Positions 44,515 to 52,728 of a DNA stretch of 64,000 nucleotides are shown here, one piece after another. Numbering within the stretch: the stretch's first letter is position 1; every line of letters starts with the position of its first letter. Origin of the DNA: Duganella aceris (GTDB taxonomy: Bacteria; Pseudomonadota; Gammaproteobacteria; Burkholderiales; Burkholderiaceae_D); contig NZ_JAADJT010000007.1 in assembly GCF_011090165.1 (NCBI RefSeq), positions 310,001 through 374,000 of the forward strand, in the 5' to 3' direction. The translations under genes were made by a program, and so were the position numbers. Under the pieces are notes generated by a model. The model searched no databases, was not told where the DNA came from, and saw nothing but the letters and a program-made list of their open reading frames with translations.

Positions 44515-44967
44515 TCAGGCCAGCGGCTTGTGCATGAAGACGCTGAGCGGATCGTCGCCGTAGTCGCCGTACGGTCCGCAGGGGGTGAAGCCGTGGCGCT
44601 GGTACAGGCCCAGCGCTTCCGGTTGCGCCGGGCCGGTCTCCAGCACCATGCGCGCCACGCCGGCGTCGCGCGCCGCTTGTTCCAGCTTGTCCAGCAGGCG
44701 TTTGGCGGCGCCCTTGCCGCGACAGGACGGCTGCACGTACATGCGCTTGATCTCGCCGTACTCCGGCGTCAATACCACGGCGGCGCAGCCGGCCACCGTG
44801 CCGACCTCGTCGCGCAGCACCGCGAACTTGACCTGCGGCTGCATCAGCGCCTGCAAGTCCAGTGCGTACACCGACTCCGGCGGATACAGCGTCAGCTGGT
44901 AGGCGTCGAGGTCGGCGATCAGGGCGATGACTTCGGGCTGGTTGGGCGATTCGAAGGCGATGTGCAT
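44515..44967 (-). CDS. GNAT-family N-acetyltransferase
   Basis: A 150-residue acetyltransferase. Motif A is RMYVQPSCRGKGAAKRLLDKLEQAARDAG, with the R-G-K-G-A acetyl-CoA pyrophosphate loop. RMVLETGPAQPEALGLYQRHGF is the motif-B part that ends the fold. Acceptor unknown. It is divergent from the XRE-cupin regulator 36-45 nt away, which may control it. Confidence 0.9.
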   Translation of the reverse strand: MHIAFESPNQPEVIALIADLDAYQLTLYPPESVYALDLQALMQPQVKFAVLRDEVGTVAGCAAVVLTPEYGEIKRMYVQPSCRGKGAAKRLLDKLEQAARDAGVARMVLETGPAQPEALGLYQRHGFTPCGPYGDYGDDPLSVFMHKPLA

Positions 44968-44998
44968 GGCGGACAGTTTGGTGGATGATTAAATCCAG

Positions 44999-45004
44999 TA
45001 TAAT
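44999..45004 (+). promoter_or_regulatory. -10 box of the XRE-cupin gene
   Basis: A consensus TATAAT at 44999-45004, with TTTGGT at 44977-44982 as a weak -35 (16-nt spacing). The start of transcription would fall at about 45010-45012, coinciding with ATG 45012. Confidence 0.55.
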
Positions 45005-45011
45005 GGATTCC

Positions 45012-45587
45012 ATGGATATTAACAAACTCATCGCCGGCCGGGTCGCCGCGCTGCGCGAAGCGAGCGGCTTGTCGCTGACGGCGCTGGCCGAGCGCAGCGG
45101 CGTCAGCCGCTCGAATATTTCACTGATCGAACGCGGCGAAAGCAGCGCCACCGCCACCGTGCTCGACAAACTGGCCGGCGCGCTGGGCGTGACGCTGGCG
45201 TCGCTGTTCGAAGCGGGCGGGGACGCGCCGACGCCGCCGTCGCCGCTGAATCCGGCCGCCGCGCAGGTGGTGTGGACCGACCCCATGTCCGGCTACGTGC
45301 GGCGGCAGTTGTCGCCGGCGCTGCGTTCGCCGATGCAGCTGGTGGAGGTGGTGTTCCCGCCCGGCCAACGGGTCGCCTACGACCAGGTGCGGCGCGAGGC
45401 CGACGTTCACCAGCAAGTCTGGCTGCTGGAAGGCGAGATGGAGATCACGGTCGGCGAACAGCACTGGCGCCTGGCTCCCGGCGACTGCCTGGCGCTGCGC
45501 GAAGACCAGCAAATCGTCTACGCCAACCCCGGCCGCCAACCCGCCCGCTACCTGGTCGGCCTGGTGACGCTGCCGTTTGCGATATAA
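45012..45587 (+). CDS. XRE-family transcriptional regulator with C-terminal cupin domain
   Basis: A 191-residue regulator from ATG 45012; ATGs at 45003 and 44985 are in frame, but the first overlaps and the second precedes the -10 box. A helix-turn-helix occupies residues 5-60 (LREASGLSLTALAERSGVSRSNISLIERGESSATATVLDKL). A single cupin domain lies at about 105-185 (HQQVWLLEGEMEITVGEQHWRLAPGDCLAL), which senses a small ligand in this class. Divergent from the GNAT gene, and perhaps autoregulating through the short shared control region. Confidence 0.9.
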   Translation: MDINKLIAGRVAALREASGLSLTALAERSGVSRSNISLIERGESSATATVLDKLAGALGVTLASLFEAGGDAPTPPSPLNPAAAQVVWTDPMSGYVRRQLSPALRSPMQLVEVVFPPGQRVAYDQVRREADVHQQVWLLEGEMEITVGEQHWRLAPGDCLALREDQQIVYANPGRQPARYLVGLVTLPFAI

Positions 45588-45588
45588 T
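45583..45588 (+). promoter_or_regulatory. -10 box upstream of dusA
   Basis: TATAAT at 45583-45588 overlaps the stop codon of the XRE-cupin gene, 36 nt before the dusA ATG. The -35 region is weak. Confidence 0.4.
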
Positions 45589-45623
45589 GTCGACCCTTTC
45601 GCGATTCCTGTAGCGTAGCCGCC

Positions 45624-46655
45624 ATGACCATCATCCAATTGCCGACCACCGACCCAGCGCCAGCCCCCGCAGTCCCGGGCCGCCGCCTGTCCGTCGCGCC
45701 GATGATGGACTGGACCGACCGCCACTGCCGCGTGTTCCACCGCGAGATCAGCAAGCACACTTGGCTGTACACCGAGATGGTCACCACCGGCGCGCTGGTC
45801 TACGGCGACGTCGAACGCCATCTGCGCTTCAACGAGGAAGAGCATCCGGTCGCGCTGCAGCTGGGCGGCAGCGATCCGGCCGACCTCGCCACCAGCGCCA
45901 AGCTGGGCGAGAAGTGGGGCTACGACGAGATCAACCTGAACTGCGGCTGCCCGTCGGAACGCGTGCAGAAGGGCGCTTTCGGCGCCTGCCTGATGGCCGA
46001 GCCGCAACTGGTGGCCGACTGCGTCAAGGCGATGCGCGACGCGGTGCAGATCGACGTCACGGTCAAACACCGCATCGGCATCGATAAAACCGAAAGCTAC
46101 GACTTCGTCCGCGATTTCGTCGGCACCGTGGCCGAGGCCGGCTGCACGACGTTTATCGTGCACGCCCGCAACGCCATCCTGAAGGGCTTGTCGCCGAAGG
46201 AAAACCGGGAAATCCCGCCGCTGAAGTACGACTTCGCCTACCAGCTGAAAAAAGATTTCCCTGACTTCGAAATCATTATCAACGGCGGCATCAAGACCGA
46301 AGCCGAGATCGACGAGCATCTGAAGCACCTGGACGGGGTGATGCTGGGCCGCGAGGCCTATCACAATCCGTTCGTGATGGCCGGTTTCGACCAGCGCTAC
46401 TACGGCGCCACGACCAGCGCCAAGACCCGCGAACAAGTCCTGGAAGCCATGATTCCCTACATTCAGGCCGAACTGGCGCGCTACGGCCATCATGGCTTGA
46501 AACTCAACTCCATCACCCGCCACATGCTGGGCCTGATGACCGGCTTGCCGGGCGCGCGCGCGTTCCGTCAGGTTTTGTCCGACTCCAAAAAGCTCGCCGC
46601 CGGCGACGCCAACCTCCTCCTCGAAGCCGCAGCCCGCCTGCGTATCGCAGCGTAA
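45624..46655 (+). CDS. dusA: tRNA-dihydrouridine(20/20a) synthase DusA
   Basis: A 343-residue flavoenzyme reducing uridines 20/20a in the tRNA D-loop with NADPH. RLSVAPMMDWTDRHCRVFHR begins the TIM barrel. NLNCGCPSERVQKGAFGACLM carries the catalytic Cys109 and the DusA-specific ERVQKGAFGACLM. KHRIGID, FIVHARNAILKGLSPKENR and INGGIKT are FMN-binding or family segments. The length matches DusA. It lies 36 nt after the XRE-cupin gene. Confidence 0.96.
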   Translation: MTIIQLPTTDPAPAPAVPGRRLSVAPMMDWTDRHCRVFHREISKHTWLYTEMVTTGALVYGDVERHLRFNEEEHPVALQLGGSDPADLATSAKLGEKWGYDEINLNCGCPSERVQKGAFGACLMAEPQLVADCVKAMRDAVQIDVTVKHRIGIDKTESYDFVRDFVGTVAEAGCTTFIVHARNAILKGLSPKENREIPPLKYDFAYQLKKDFPDFEIIINGGIKTEAEIDEHLKHLDGVMLGREAYHNPFVMAGFDQRYYGATTSAKTREQVLEAMIPYIQAELARYGHHGLKLNSITRHMLGLMTGLPGARAFRQVLSDSKKLAAGDANLLLEAAARLRIAA

Positions 46656-46990
46656 CCACACAATTTCGGCGTAGAAACAACGGGACTGTTGGTATTTCCA
46701 CGCAGAAAGTTCGTTTGCGTATTTTTGAGGCAGGTTTTGCTTGCTTTGAAGCAAAATTTGCATCTATAATTCCTGAATATACACACATATCCACCGTCTT
46801 CCGGTTGTGTATTCGGCTCAAAAAACTACATGCAAGCGCCGGTGGAGCCGCAAATTTTGCATTCGCAGTCATTGTTTGCTACTGTCACATATTATTACTT
46901 AGCAGCAAGGGCCAGGTGGATCGTGGCGTTCAAAAGACGTGCCATCCAGGGCAACTTCTCATCAACAGTGTCATTAAAGAAGAAGACGAA
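46656..46990 (+). promoter_or_regulatory. Gene-free leader with promoter and inverted repeat upstream of the chemotaxis receptor
   Basis: A 335-nt AT-rich gap. TTGCTT (46741-46746) and TATAAT (46765-46770) with 18-nt spacing form a likely promoter. TTTTGCTT (46735-46742) and AAGCAAAA (46749-46756) are a perfect 8-bp inverted repeat overlapping the -35, so a repressor or activator may bind there. This predicts an untranslated leader of about 215 nt. An in-frame ORF extension from 46715 has no signal or family character and is not used. Confidence 0.55.
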
Positions 46991-48736
46991 ATGAATTTAG
47001 CAAAAATGAAAGTCGGTACGCGCCTGGGCCTGGGATTCGCGCTGGTTCTCTTGTTCCTGGTGGCCGTCACCACGGTCGGCATCTTCCGCATGGCGCAGAT
47101 CCAGGATCGCCTGGATCACGTGATCAGCGTCAACAACGTGGTGTCGCGCCTGGTGGTCGACATGCGCGCCAACGTCAGCGATCGCGTCACTTCGCTGCGC
47201 ATCCTGACCCTGATGACCGATGCCGGCGACATGGAACCGGAAATGAACCGCATCAAGGAACTGGGCGGCAAATACGCCGAGGCACAGAACAAATTGAGCG
47301 CGCAGTTCGCGCTGGAAGCCCTGCCGGAAGAAAAGGCATTGCTGGCGACCATCAAGGAGCAGGAAGCCATCGCCATGCCGGCGGTCGCCAAAGCGTCCGA
47401 ACTGTGGCTGGCCAACAAGGCCGAAGAAGCAACCAAGGTGCTGATCAAGGAAATCCGTCCGGCACAGAAAAAATGGATGGCCGCGCTGGATCAACTGGCA
47501 TCGCTGGAAGACAAGCTGAATGCGCAAGTGCAGGTCGACGCCGCCGCCGGCTTCTCCAGCGGTCGCAATTTCATGATCCTGATGGGCGTGCTGGCCGTGG
47601 CGATCTCGGTGGTCGCCGCCTACGTCATCACCCGTGGCCTGCTGAAGCAGCTGGGCGGCGAACCGGACTACACCGCTTCGATCGCCGGCAGCATCGCCAA
47701 CGGCGACCTGTCGATCTACATCGACACCACCGGCAACGCCAAGGACAGCCTGCTGTCCGAGATGAAGGAAATGCGCGACAGCCTGGTCGACATCGTGGGC
47801 CAGGTCCGCTCCGGCACCGAAACCATCGGCACCGCCTCGCGTGAAATCGCCGCCGGCAATATCGATCTGTCGTCGCGTACCGAAATGCAAGCCAGCTCGC
47901 TGGAGAAAACCGCGTCGGCCATGGAAGAGCTGACCTCGACCGTGAAACAGAACGCCGACAACGCTCGTGAAGCCAATCAACTGGCGTCGGCCGCATCGGA
48001 CGTCGCGATCAAGGGCGGCAAAGTGGTGTCGGAAGTGGTCAACACCATGAGCTCGATCGACGCATCGGCCAAGAAGATTGTGGACATCATCGGTGTGATC
48101 GATGGCATCGCCTTCCAGACCAACATCCTGGCGCTGAACGCCGCTGTTGAAGCGGCCCGTGCCGGCGAACAGGGCCGCGGCTTCGCCGTGGTGGCGTCGG
48201 AAGTGCGCAACCTGGCCCAGCGTTCCGCTGGCGCCGCCAAGGAAATCAAGATGCTGATCGATGACTCGGTCGAAAAAGTCGGCGCCGGCACCAAGCTGGT
48301 CGGCCAGGCCGGCGTGACGATGGACGAAGTGGTCGCTTCGGTCCGCCGCGTGACCGACATCATGAGCGAAATCGCCAACGCCAGCCAGGAACAGAGCGCT
48401 GGTATCGAACAGGTCAACGTGTCGATCATCGAGATGGACAGCATGACCCAACAAAATGCCGCGCTGGTGGAAGAAGCCGCCGCCGCAGCACAAAGCTTGC
48501 AAGACCAGGCCGCCGAGTTGTCCCGCGTGGTCAGCATCTTCAAGCTGGTGGAAGGTGAGGAGCGCGTCACGGCTCCGGTGTATCAACCAGCCGCCAAGGC
48601 AGTGGTCAAACCGATCGTTGCCCGCGCTCCAGTGAAGAAACTGGCGTCCTCGCCAGCGCCGGCACCGGCAGCCAAACCGAAAAAAGTCGCCTCGGCAGCC
48701 AGCACCGCCGGCAGCGACGAGTGGGAAGAGTTCTAA
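46991..48736 (+). CDS. Methyl-accepting chemotaxis protein
   Basis: A 581-residue inner-membrane chemoreceptor. The N-terminus MNLAKMKVGTRLGLGFALVL opens membrane segment 1 (about 13-33). A four-helix-bundle-type periplasmic domain spans 35-190, membrane segment 2 is about 193-213, and HAMP follows at 215-265. The signalling hairpin has IDGIAFQTNILALNAAVEAA and EQGRGFAVVASEVRNLAQRS. The tail, Ala/Pro/Lys-rich from about 540, ends DEWEEF, which resembles the NWETF pentapeptide that binds CheR/CheB. The ligand is unknown. The start at 46991 has purine-rich GAAGAAGACGAA before it. Confidence 0.94.
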   Translation: MNLAKMKVGTRLGLGFALVLLFLVAVTTVGIFRMAQIQDRLDHVISVNNVVSRLVVDMRANVSDRVTSLRILTLMTDAGDMEPEMNRIKELGGKYAEAQNKLSAQFALEALPEEKALLATIKEQEAIAMPAVAKASELWLANKAEEATKVLIKEIRPAQKKWMAALDQLASLEDKLNAQVQVDAAAGFSSGRNFMILMGVLAVAISVVAAYVITRGLLKQLGGEPDYTASIAGSIANGDLSIYIDTTGNAKDSLLSEMKEMRDSLVDIVGQVRSGTETIGTASREIAAGNIDLSSRTEMQASSLEKTASAMEELTSTVKQNADNAREANQLASAASDVAIKGGKVVSEVVNTMSSIDASAKKIVDIIGVIDGIAFQTNILALNAAVEAARAGEQGRGFAVVASEVRNLAQRSAGAAKEIKMLIDDSVEKVGAGTKLVGQAGVTMDEVVASVRRVTDIMSEIANASQEQSAGIEQVNVSIIEMDSMTQQNAALVEEAAAAAQSLQDQAAELSRVVSIFKLVEGEERVTAPVYQPAAKAVVKPIVARAPVKKLASSPAPAPAAKPKKVASAASTAGSDEWEEF

Positions 48737-48837
48737 AACTTTGCCGCAGTCTGCCGCCGCGCTGTTGCGCGGCACGTAGGTCCGCTGTGGGATTCGATAA
48801 ACCAGTGTTTAAAAATAATTAGTTGGGAAATTGCATT

Positions 48838-49167
48838 ATGAACAAGTTTGTTTTCGCCGCCGTCATCCTGTCCGCCTCCACCGCCGCTTTCGCCGGTGAA
48901 GTGCCAGCCTCGCTGGACTCGAAAAACTGCAAAGCAGAATACCCTAAAGCATCGCTGATCAACGAAGAGCAGGGCGACGTGTCCATGGCCTTCCTGGTCG
49001 CCGCCGACGGCAACGTCGTTGAATCGAAAGTGGAAAAGTCGAGTGGTTACAAAAACCTGGACAAGGCCGCGATCAAGGCCCTGAGCGCCTGCAAGTTCAA
49101 GCCGGGCACCAAGGATGGTTCCGTGGCCCAGACCTGGACCAAAGTCGACTATAGCTGGAAGCTGTAA
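48838..49167 (+). CDS. Secreted TonB C-terminal-domain protein, copy 1
   Basis: A 109-residue protein with a cleavable signal peptide (MNKFVFAAVILSASTAAFA, then GEVPAS). The mature 90 residues match the TonB C-terminal fold: AEYPKASLINEEQGDVSMAF, LVAADGNVVESKVEKSSGYK and NLDKAAIKALSACKFKPG. It lacks the membrane anchor and Pro-rich spacer of true TonB. Two Cys (about residues 29 and 84) could form a disulfide. It might bind receptors or peptidoglycan; function unknown. A close paralogue follows 75 nt later. Confidence 0.85.
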   Translation: MNKFVFAAVILSASTAAFAGEVPASLDSKNCKAEYPKASLINEEQGDVSMAFLVAADGNVVESKVEKSSGYKNLDKAAIKALSACKFKPGTKDGSVAQTWTKVDYSWKL

Positions 49168-49242
49168 GACGCGTCAGCATCAAGATGGGTCGGGCCTGGC
49201 GCCCGGCCTGCGTGCCGGATTCTAAACACTTGGGGAAATCAG

Positions 49243-49590
49243 ATGTCTACAAATAAGCGTTGGTTGAGTGTTATCGCAGCAGTGCTCGTATCGAGCGCAC
49301 CGGCGGTGTTCGCCGCTGAAGTTCCGGCCAGTTTTGATGCTAAAACCTGCAAGGCCGAATACCCGAAAGCTTCGCTGATGAACGAAGAGCAGGGCACGGT
49401 GTCGATGTCCTTCCTGGTCAAGCCGGACGGCTCGGTGGTCGACTCCAAGGTCGACAAGAGCAGCGGTTTCAAGAATCTGGACAAGGCCGCCATCAAGGCG
49501 CTGAGCGCCTGCAAATTCAAGCCGGGCAGCAAGGACGGCGCCCCCGCCGAGACCTGGACCAAGGTCGACTACGCCTGGAAGCTGGATTGA
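49243..49590 (+). CDS. Secreted TonB C-terminal-domain protein, copy 2
   Basis: A 115-residue tandem paralogue of the preceding gene. Signal peptide MSTNKRWLSVIAAVLVSSAP to about VFAAE, then EVPASFDAKTCKAEYPKASL with the same TonB-like fold and both Cys kept. Well over half of the mature residues are identical to copy 1, while the signal peptides differ, so the duplication is old enough for the leader to diverge. GGGGA precedes the ATG by five bases. A strong terminator follows. Confidence 0.86.
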   Translation: MSTNKRWLSVIAAVLVSSAPAVFAAEVPASFDAKTCKAEYPKASLMNEEQGTVSMSFLVKPDGSVVDSKVDKSSGFKNLDKAAIKALSACKFKPGSKDGAPAETWTKVDYAWKLD

Positions 49591-49604
49591 TCGGTATTGC
49601 AGTC

Positions 49605-49636
49605 AAAAAAGGAATCGCGTGCGATTCCTTTTTTTT
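49605..49636. terminator. Terminator after the tandem TonB-domain genes
   Basis: AAAAAAGGAATCGC, loop GT, GCGATTCC and eight T (49629-49636). Symmetric enough to work on both strands. Confidence 0.92.
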
Positions 49637-49727
49637 CGCCTGCGGCATCGAGTGTAACAAGCTGTAATGGCAAGCGGGCGATGCCCAAGTTCCTTATATA
49701 GTACTATCTGGAACAAGGAGAAATGCC

Positions 49728-50114
49728 ATGAAATCGATCATCGCTATCGCCGCGCTGGCGGCATTGACAGGTTGCGCGGTGCAGCAGCCGGGTTATTACG
49801 CCGCCACCCAGGTGCAGGACCCGTACCAGTGGCACACCGTCGCGGTGATGCCGTCGGGCGGTAGCGCGCCGTCGGGCACGTGGACTGAAGAATTGCCGCC
49901 GCAACGCAGCACCAGCTACGTCGCCAGCCAGCCGGTGTACACCACCAGCTACGTCGCCGCGCCGGTGTATTACGCCCCGGCGCCCGTGTACTACGCGCCG
50001 TCGCCGTCGTATTACTATCCGCCGGTGTCGATCGGCCTCGACTTCGTGTTCAGCAACCGTGGTTGGGGTGGCGGACGCGGCTGGGGTGGACGCGGCGGTT
50101 ATCACCGTCGTTGA
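49728..50114 (+). CDS. Small Tyr/Pro-rich lipoprotein
   Basis: A 128-residue predicted lipoprotein. The lipobox LTGC ends a short signal peptide (MKSIIAIAALAALTGC), so Cys16 would be acylated. The mature part has repeats of TTSYVAAPVYYAPAP type (about 70-100) and a C-terminal Gly/Arg/Trp-rich tail RGWGGGRGWGGRGG. A lone AAGGAG lies seven bases before the ATG. Orphan gene, function unknown; probably surface or periplasm facing. Confidence 0.75.
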   Translation: MKSIIAIAALAALTGCAVQQPGYYAATQVQDPYQWHTVAVMPSGGSAPSGTWTEELPPQRSTSYVASQPVYTTSYVAAPVYYAPAPVYYAPSPSYYYPPVSIGLDFVFSNRGWGGGRGWGGRGGYHRR

Positions 50115-50171
50115 CCGCTGCCGGCGCGCCGGCATGCAATCCGTCGCCGCGCCATCCCCCGGCGCGGCCGC

Positions 50172-51947
50172 TCAGGCGGCGATCAGATTCGGCTGGGTCG
50201 CCGACTGGGCTCTGCGCACCAGGTCCTGATACGACGCCGCCGTCGAACCGCTCTGCAGGTCCGCAATATTGGCCGGCGTGATCTTGAAGTTGCATTCGCC
50301 AAACAGCCGCTTCGCTTCCTCTTTCAGCGTGAACACATGGACGGCCGCGCGCGCCACGTCCTCGTCGCTCCTCGGCGTCGCCGCATGGAACACGTCCCGC
50401 TCGTCGATCAAACCCGAATTCATCACGATCGCCGCCATCACCGGGCTCGCCTTGACCATCGAGTACAAGAAATTCAGGTAGGTGCCGCGCCAATCGTCCA
50501 TGAATTGGTCGCCGGTGTAGTGGGCCGCCGCGAAGGCCGGCATGGTGCCCCGCGCCACCATCGGCATTTCCTGTTCGGTAATCGGGGCGCCCTTGGCGGC
50601 CGCCTTGGGCTTGGCGCTGCCTTTGTGCTGGCCACGGGTGCGCACTTTCTGGAACATGGTCCGCGCTTCCAGCATGAAGGCCTGGATGCGGCGGTCTTCC
50701 AGCGCGTTGTAGACCATCTTGAAGACGAATTCGAAGCCGGCCAGCAGCAGATCGGCGATTTTCGACACCGTGCCGGCGCTGACCACGGTGAGCGTGGTGG
50801 AAATCGCGCCCTTGGCCATGGTCCAGGCCGAAACAGCCTGGCGCAGCGCGATGCCGCGATCGATGCCGCTGCGCAGGATGGCGAACGCGCCGTCGCTGGT
50901 GACCAGCTCGGTCTGCTGCACGGTGATCGTATGGCGGGTCCAGGCATCCTTGGCCAGGCCGGTCAGGCCGGACACGATGTCGCCGGCGCCGCCGACGAAG
51001 GTCGACGCCGCCTTCCACACCTGCGTGAACACCGGCTTGAGTGCCTTGGCCGCCATGGCGACGATGTCGCGCAGATCGCCGCCGAGTATCCGTTGCAAGG
51101 TGGTGCCTATCCAGTTGGCGAAGTTATTGCACTGCTCCTGCAGGAACTTGAACAGCTTGGCCTTGGCATCGGTGGTGGTGGCCGCCGTGTAGGCGCCGTA
51201 GCCGATGCCGCCGGCCGCCGCCGCGCCGGCCACGCTGCCGGTGACGATCTGGCCGGTGCCGTTTTTCAGCACGCCGATGACGCCGTTGGCGATGGCGTCG
51301 CTGGCGCCGGGAATCACGTCGATGATGCCGGGCGCCAGCGCCAGGCCGCCGAGCGCGTCCTTGTGCCATTCCCACTCGACGCGGATGTTGGCCATCAGCG
51401 TCACCATCATCTCGCGCGTGGCGCGGCGGTCTTCATCGTTGTTGCGGAATTTCTTGTCCAGCAGCGCCATCAGCGTGGCCACCGCCATCACGTCGTCCAT
51501 CACATTGTTCTTGTTGCGCGCGCTGCGGTGGTCGGTGCTGACGCCGGAAAACGCTTCGTTCCTGGTCATCTTGTAGGCGAAGCCGCGATAGTTCTCCAGC
51601 GCCGCCTGCAGGTTGGCGGCGTTGCCGCCGTTGGTGATGTCCTTGATCCATGCGTCGTAGGCGCGGTCGACGATTTGCAGCGTCGGGCCGCGCGCCCTGG
51701 CGGTCTTGGTGCCGAAGAAGCTGCTGGTCAACAGGCCGTCGACATCGGTGGCGGCCTTCCACGCCTCCAGCGTTTGCGGCAGCTCGATTTTGCTCATCTC
51801 GGCCAAGCGCGTCGGATCGTCGAACTTCCTGGCCTGGATCTCGGTGGTGATCTCGGCCGCCTTCTCGCGGCTAAGGGCGCTGAAGTCTGCCGTATTTGCT
51901 TTGAGCATCGAGGTGACGTAAGCGAGGTCGAGTTTTTGCACGGGCAT
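50172..51947 (-). CDS. Unrecognised 591-residue protein
   Basis: The start is ATG 51947 (MPVQKLDLAYVTSMLKANTA); an in-frame TTG at 51965 is less likely. No family was recognised. The N-terminal half is charged and helical with NKNNVMDDVMAVATLMALLD. The centre, about residues 205-265, is hydrophobic and Gly/Ala-rich (GLALAPGIIDVIPGASDAIA and GSVAGAAAAGGIGYGAYTAA), suggesting membrane insertion. Further hydrophobic amphipathic stretches follow near 300-400, then a basic KGSAKPKAAAKGA linker near 445. No signal peptide. It is the last of three leftward genes but 106 nt after the permease, and lies about 9 kb from the T6SS genes. A pore-forming or secreted role is speculative. Confidence 0.7.
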   Translation of the reverse strand: MPVQKLDLAYVTSMLKANTADFSALSREKAAEITTEIQARKFDDPTRLAEMSKIELPQTLEAWKAATDVDGLLTSSFFGTKTARARGPTLQIVDRAYDAWIKDITNGGNAANLQAALENYRGFAYKMTRNEAFSGVSTDHRSARNKNNVMDDVMAVATLMALLDKKFRNNDEDRRATREMMVTLMANIRVEWEWHKDALGGLALAPGIIDVIPGASDAIANGVIGVLKNGTGQIVTGSVAGAAAAGGIGYGAYTAATTTDAKAKLFKFLQEQCNNFANWIGTTLQRILGGDLRDIVAMAAKALKPVFTQVWKAASTFVGGAGDIVSGLTGLAKDAWTRHTITVQQTELVTSDGAFAILRSGIDRGIALRQAVSAWTMAKGAISTTLTVVSAGTVSKIADLLLAGFEFVFKMVYNALEDRRIQAFMLEARTMFQKVRTRGQHKGSAKPKAAAKGAPITEQEMPMVARGTMPAFAAAHYTGDQFMDDWRGTYLNFLYSMVKASPVMAAIVMNSGLIDERDVFHAATPRSDEDVARAAVHVFTLKEEAKRLFGECNFKITPANIADLQSGSTAASYQDLVRRAQSATQPNLIAA

Positions 51948-52053
51948 GATGGTAAGTCTCTTCAATGAAAAGGTTTGCCGAACTACCTAATAGAATTTTC
52001 CGTTAGGAAATTGCATCTATCTTATACCAGCGCCAACGCGCGGTCATCTTATA

Positions 52054-52728
52054 TCAGCCCCGCGCCGCGCTCAGCGCGTAGGCGTGGCGCATGCGCTGGT
52101 CGATGCGCGCCATCAGCATCGAGCTCTTGAATTTCTTGATCAGCGCCGTGAACAGCAGCGAGGTGACGACGAAGTAGAAGCTGCAATAAATGTACACCGG
52201 CACCATGACGCTGGTGCCGGTGGCGGCGATCACGGTGTTGCAGCGGCTCACCAGCTCGCTCACGCCAACCAGCGACGAGGCGCTCGAGGCGACGAAGGAA
52301 ATCAGGAACACATTGATCCAGGTCGGGATGAACAGCAGCGCGGCGCCGATGTCGCCGCGCGACCAGGCGCGGTAGGCCACCACCAGGCTCTCCGAGGTGA
52401 ACGACAGCGGCGCCGCCGACAGGCCGATCACCGCCTTGACCCACTGCGGGATGTGCACGGTCCAGCCGGTGCCGATCACGGTGAATTCGCTGGGCAGCAC
52501 GAACACCGCGTAAAAGATCAGCGCCAAGGTCGGCACGCCGCGCAGGAAGTGCGACAGCTGCTCGGCGAACGCGCCCAGCTTGCCGCCTTTCCTGACCCGC
52601 ATCCAGGCCAGGCCGGCGCCGATCAGCGAGCCCAGCGTCACGGCGCAGATGGCGATGAAGATATTCCACATGAAGCCCTGCAGCAGGAACGGCGTCCAGG
52701 TCAGCAGGAAGGAGAAAGTGTCCATCAT
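52054..52728 (-). CDS. Amino-acid-type ABC transporter permease
   Basis: A 224-residue inner-membrane permease of the HisM/GlnP type. The start ATG at 52728 overlaps the stop of the upstream fusion gene by four bases (ATGA). MMDTFSFLLTWTPFLLQGFMWN is the usual N-terminus with the first membrane segment, followed by AGLAWMRVRKGGKLGAFAEQ and FLRGVPTLALIFYAVF, where RGVPTL is a family hallmark. It should pair with the permease half of the neighbouring fusion protein. No ATPase gene follows. Confidence 0.88.
   Translation of the reverse strand: MMDTFSFLLTWTPFLLQGFMWNIFIAICAVTLGSLIGAGLAWMRVRKGGKLGAFAEQLSHFLRGVPTLALIFYAVFVLPSEFTVIGTGWTVHIPQWVKAVIGLSAAPLSFTSESLVVAYRAWSRGDIGAALLFIPTWINVFLISFVASSASSLVGVSELVSRCNTVIAATGTSVMVPVYIYCSFYFVVTSLLFTALIKKFKSSMLMARIDQRMRHAYALSAARG

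Noticed and set aside
44264..45286. 340-codon minus-strand frame spanning the GNAT gene and the XRE-cupin gene
   Set aside because: It overlaps three well-supported genes in other frames and shows no domain.
46715..46990. N-terminal extension of the chemoreceptor
   Set aside because: It would precede the natural first membrane segment with unrelated sequence and overlap the predicted promoter.
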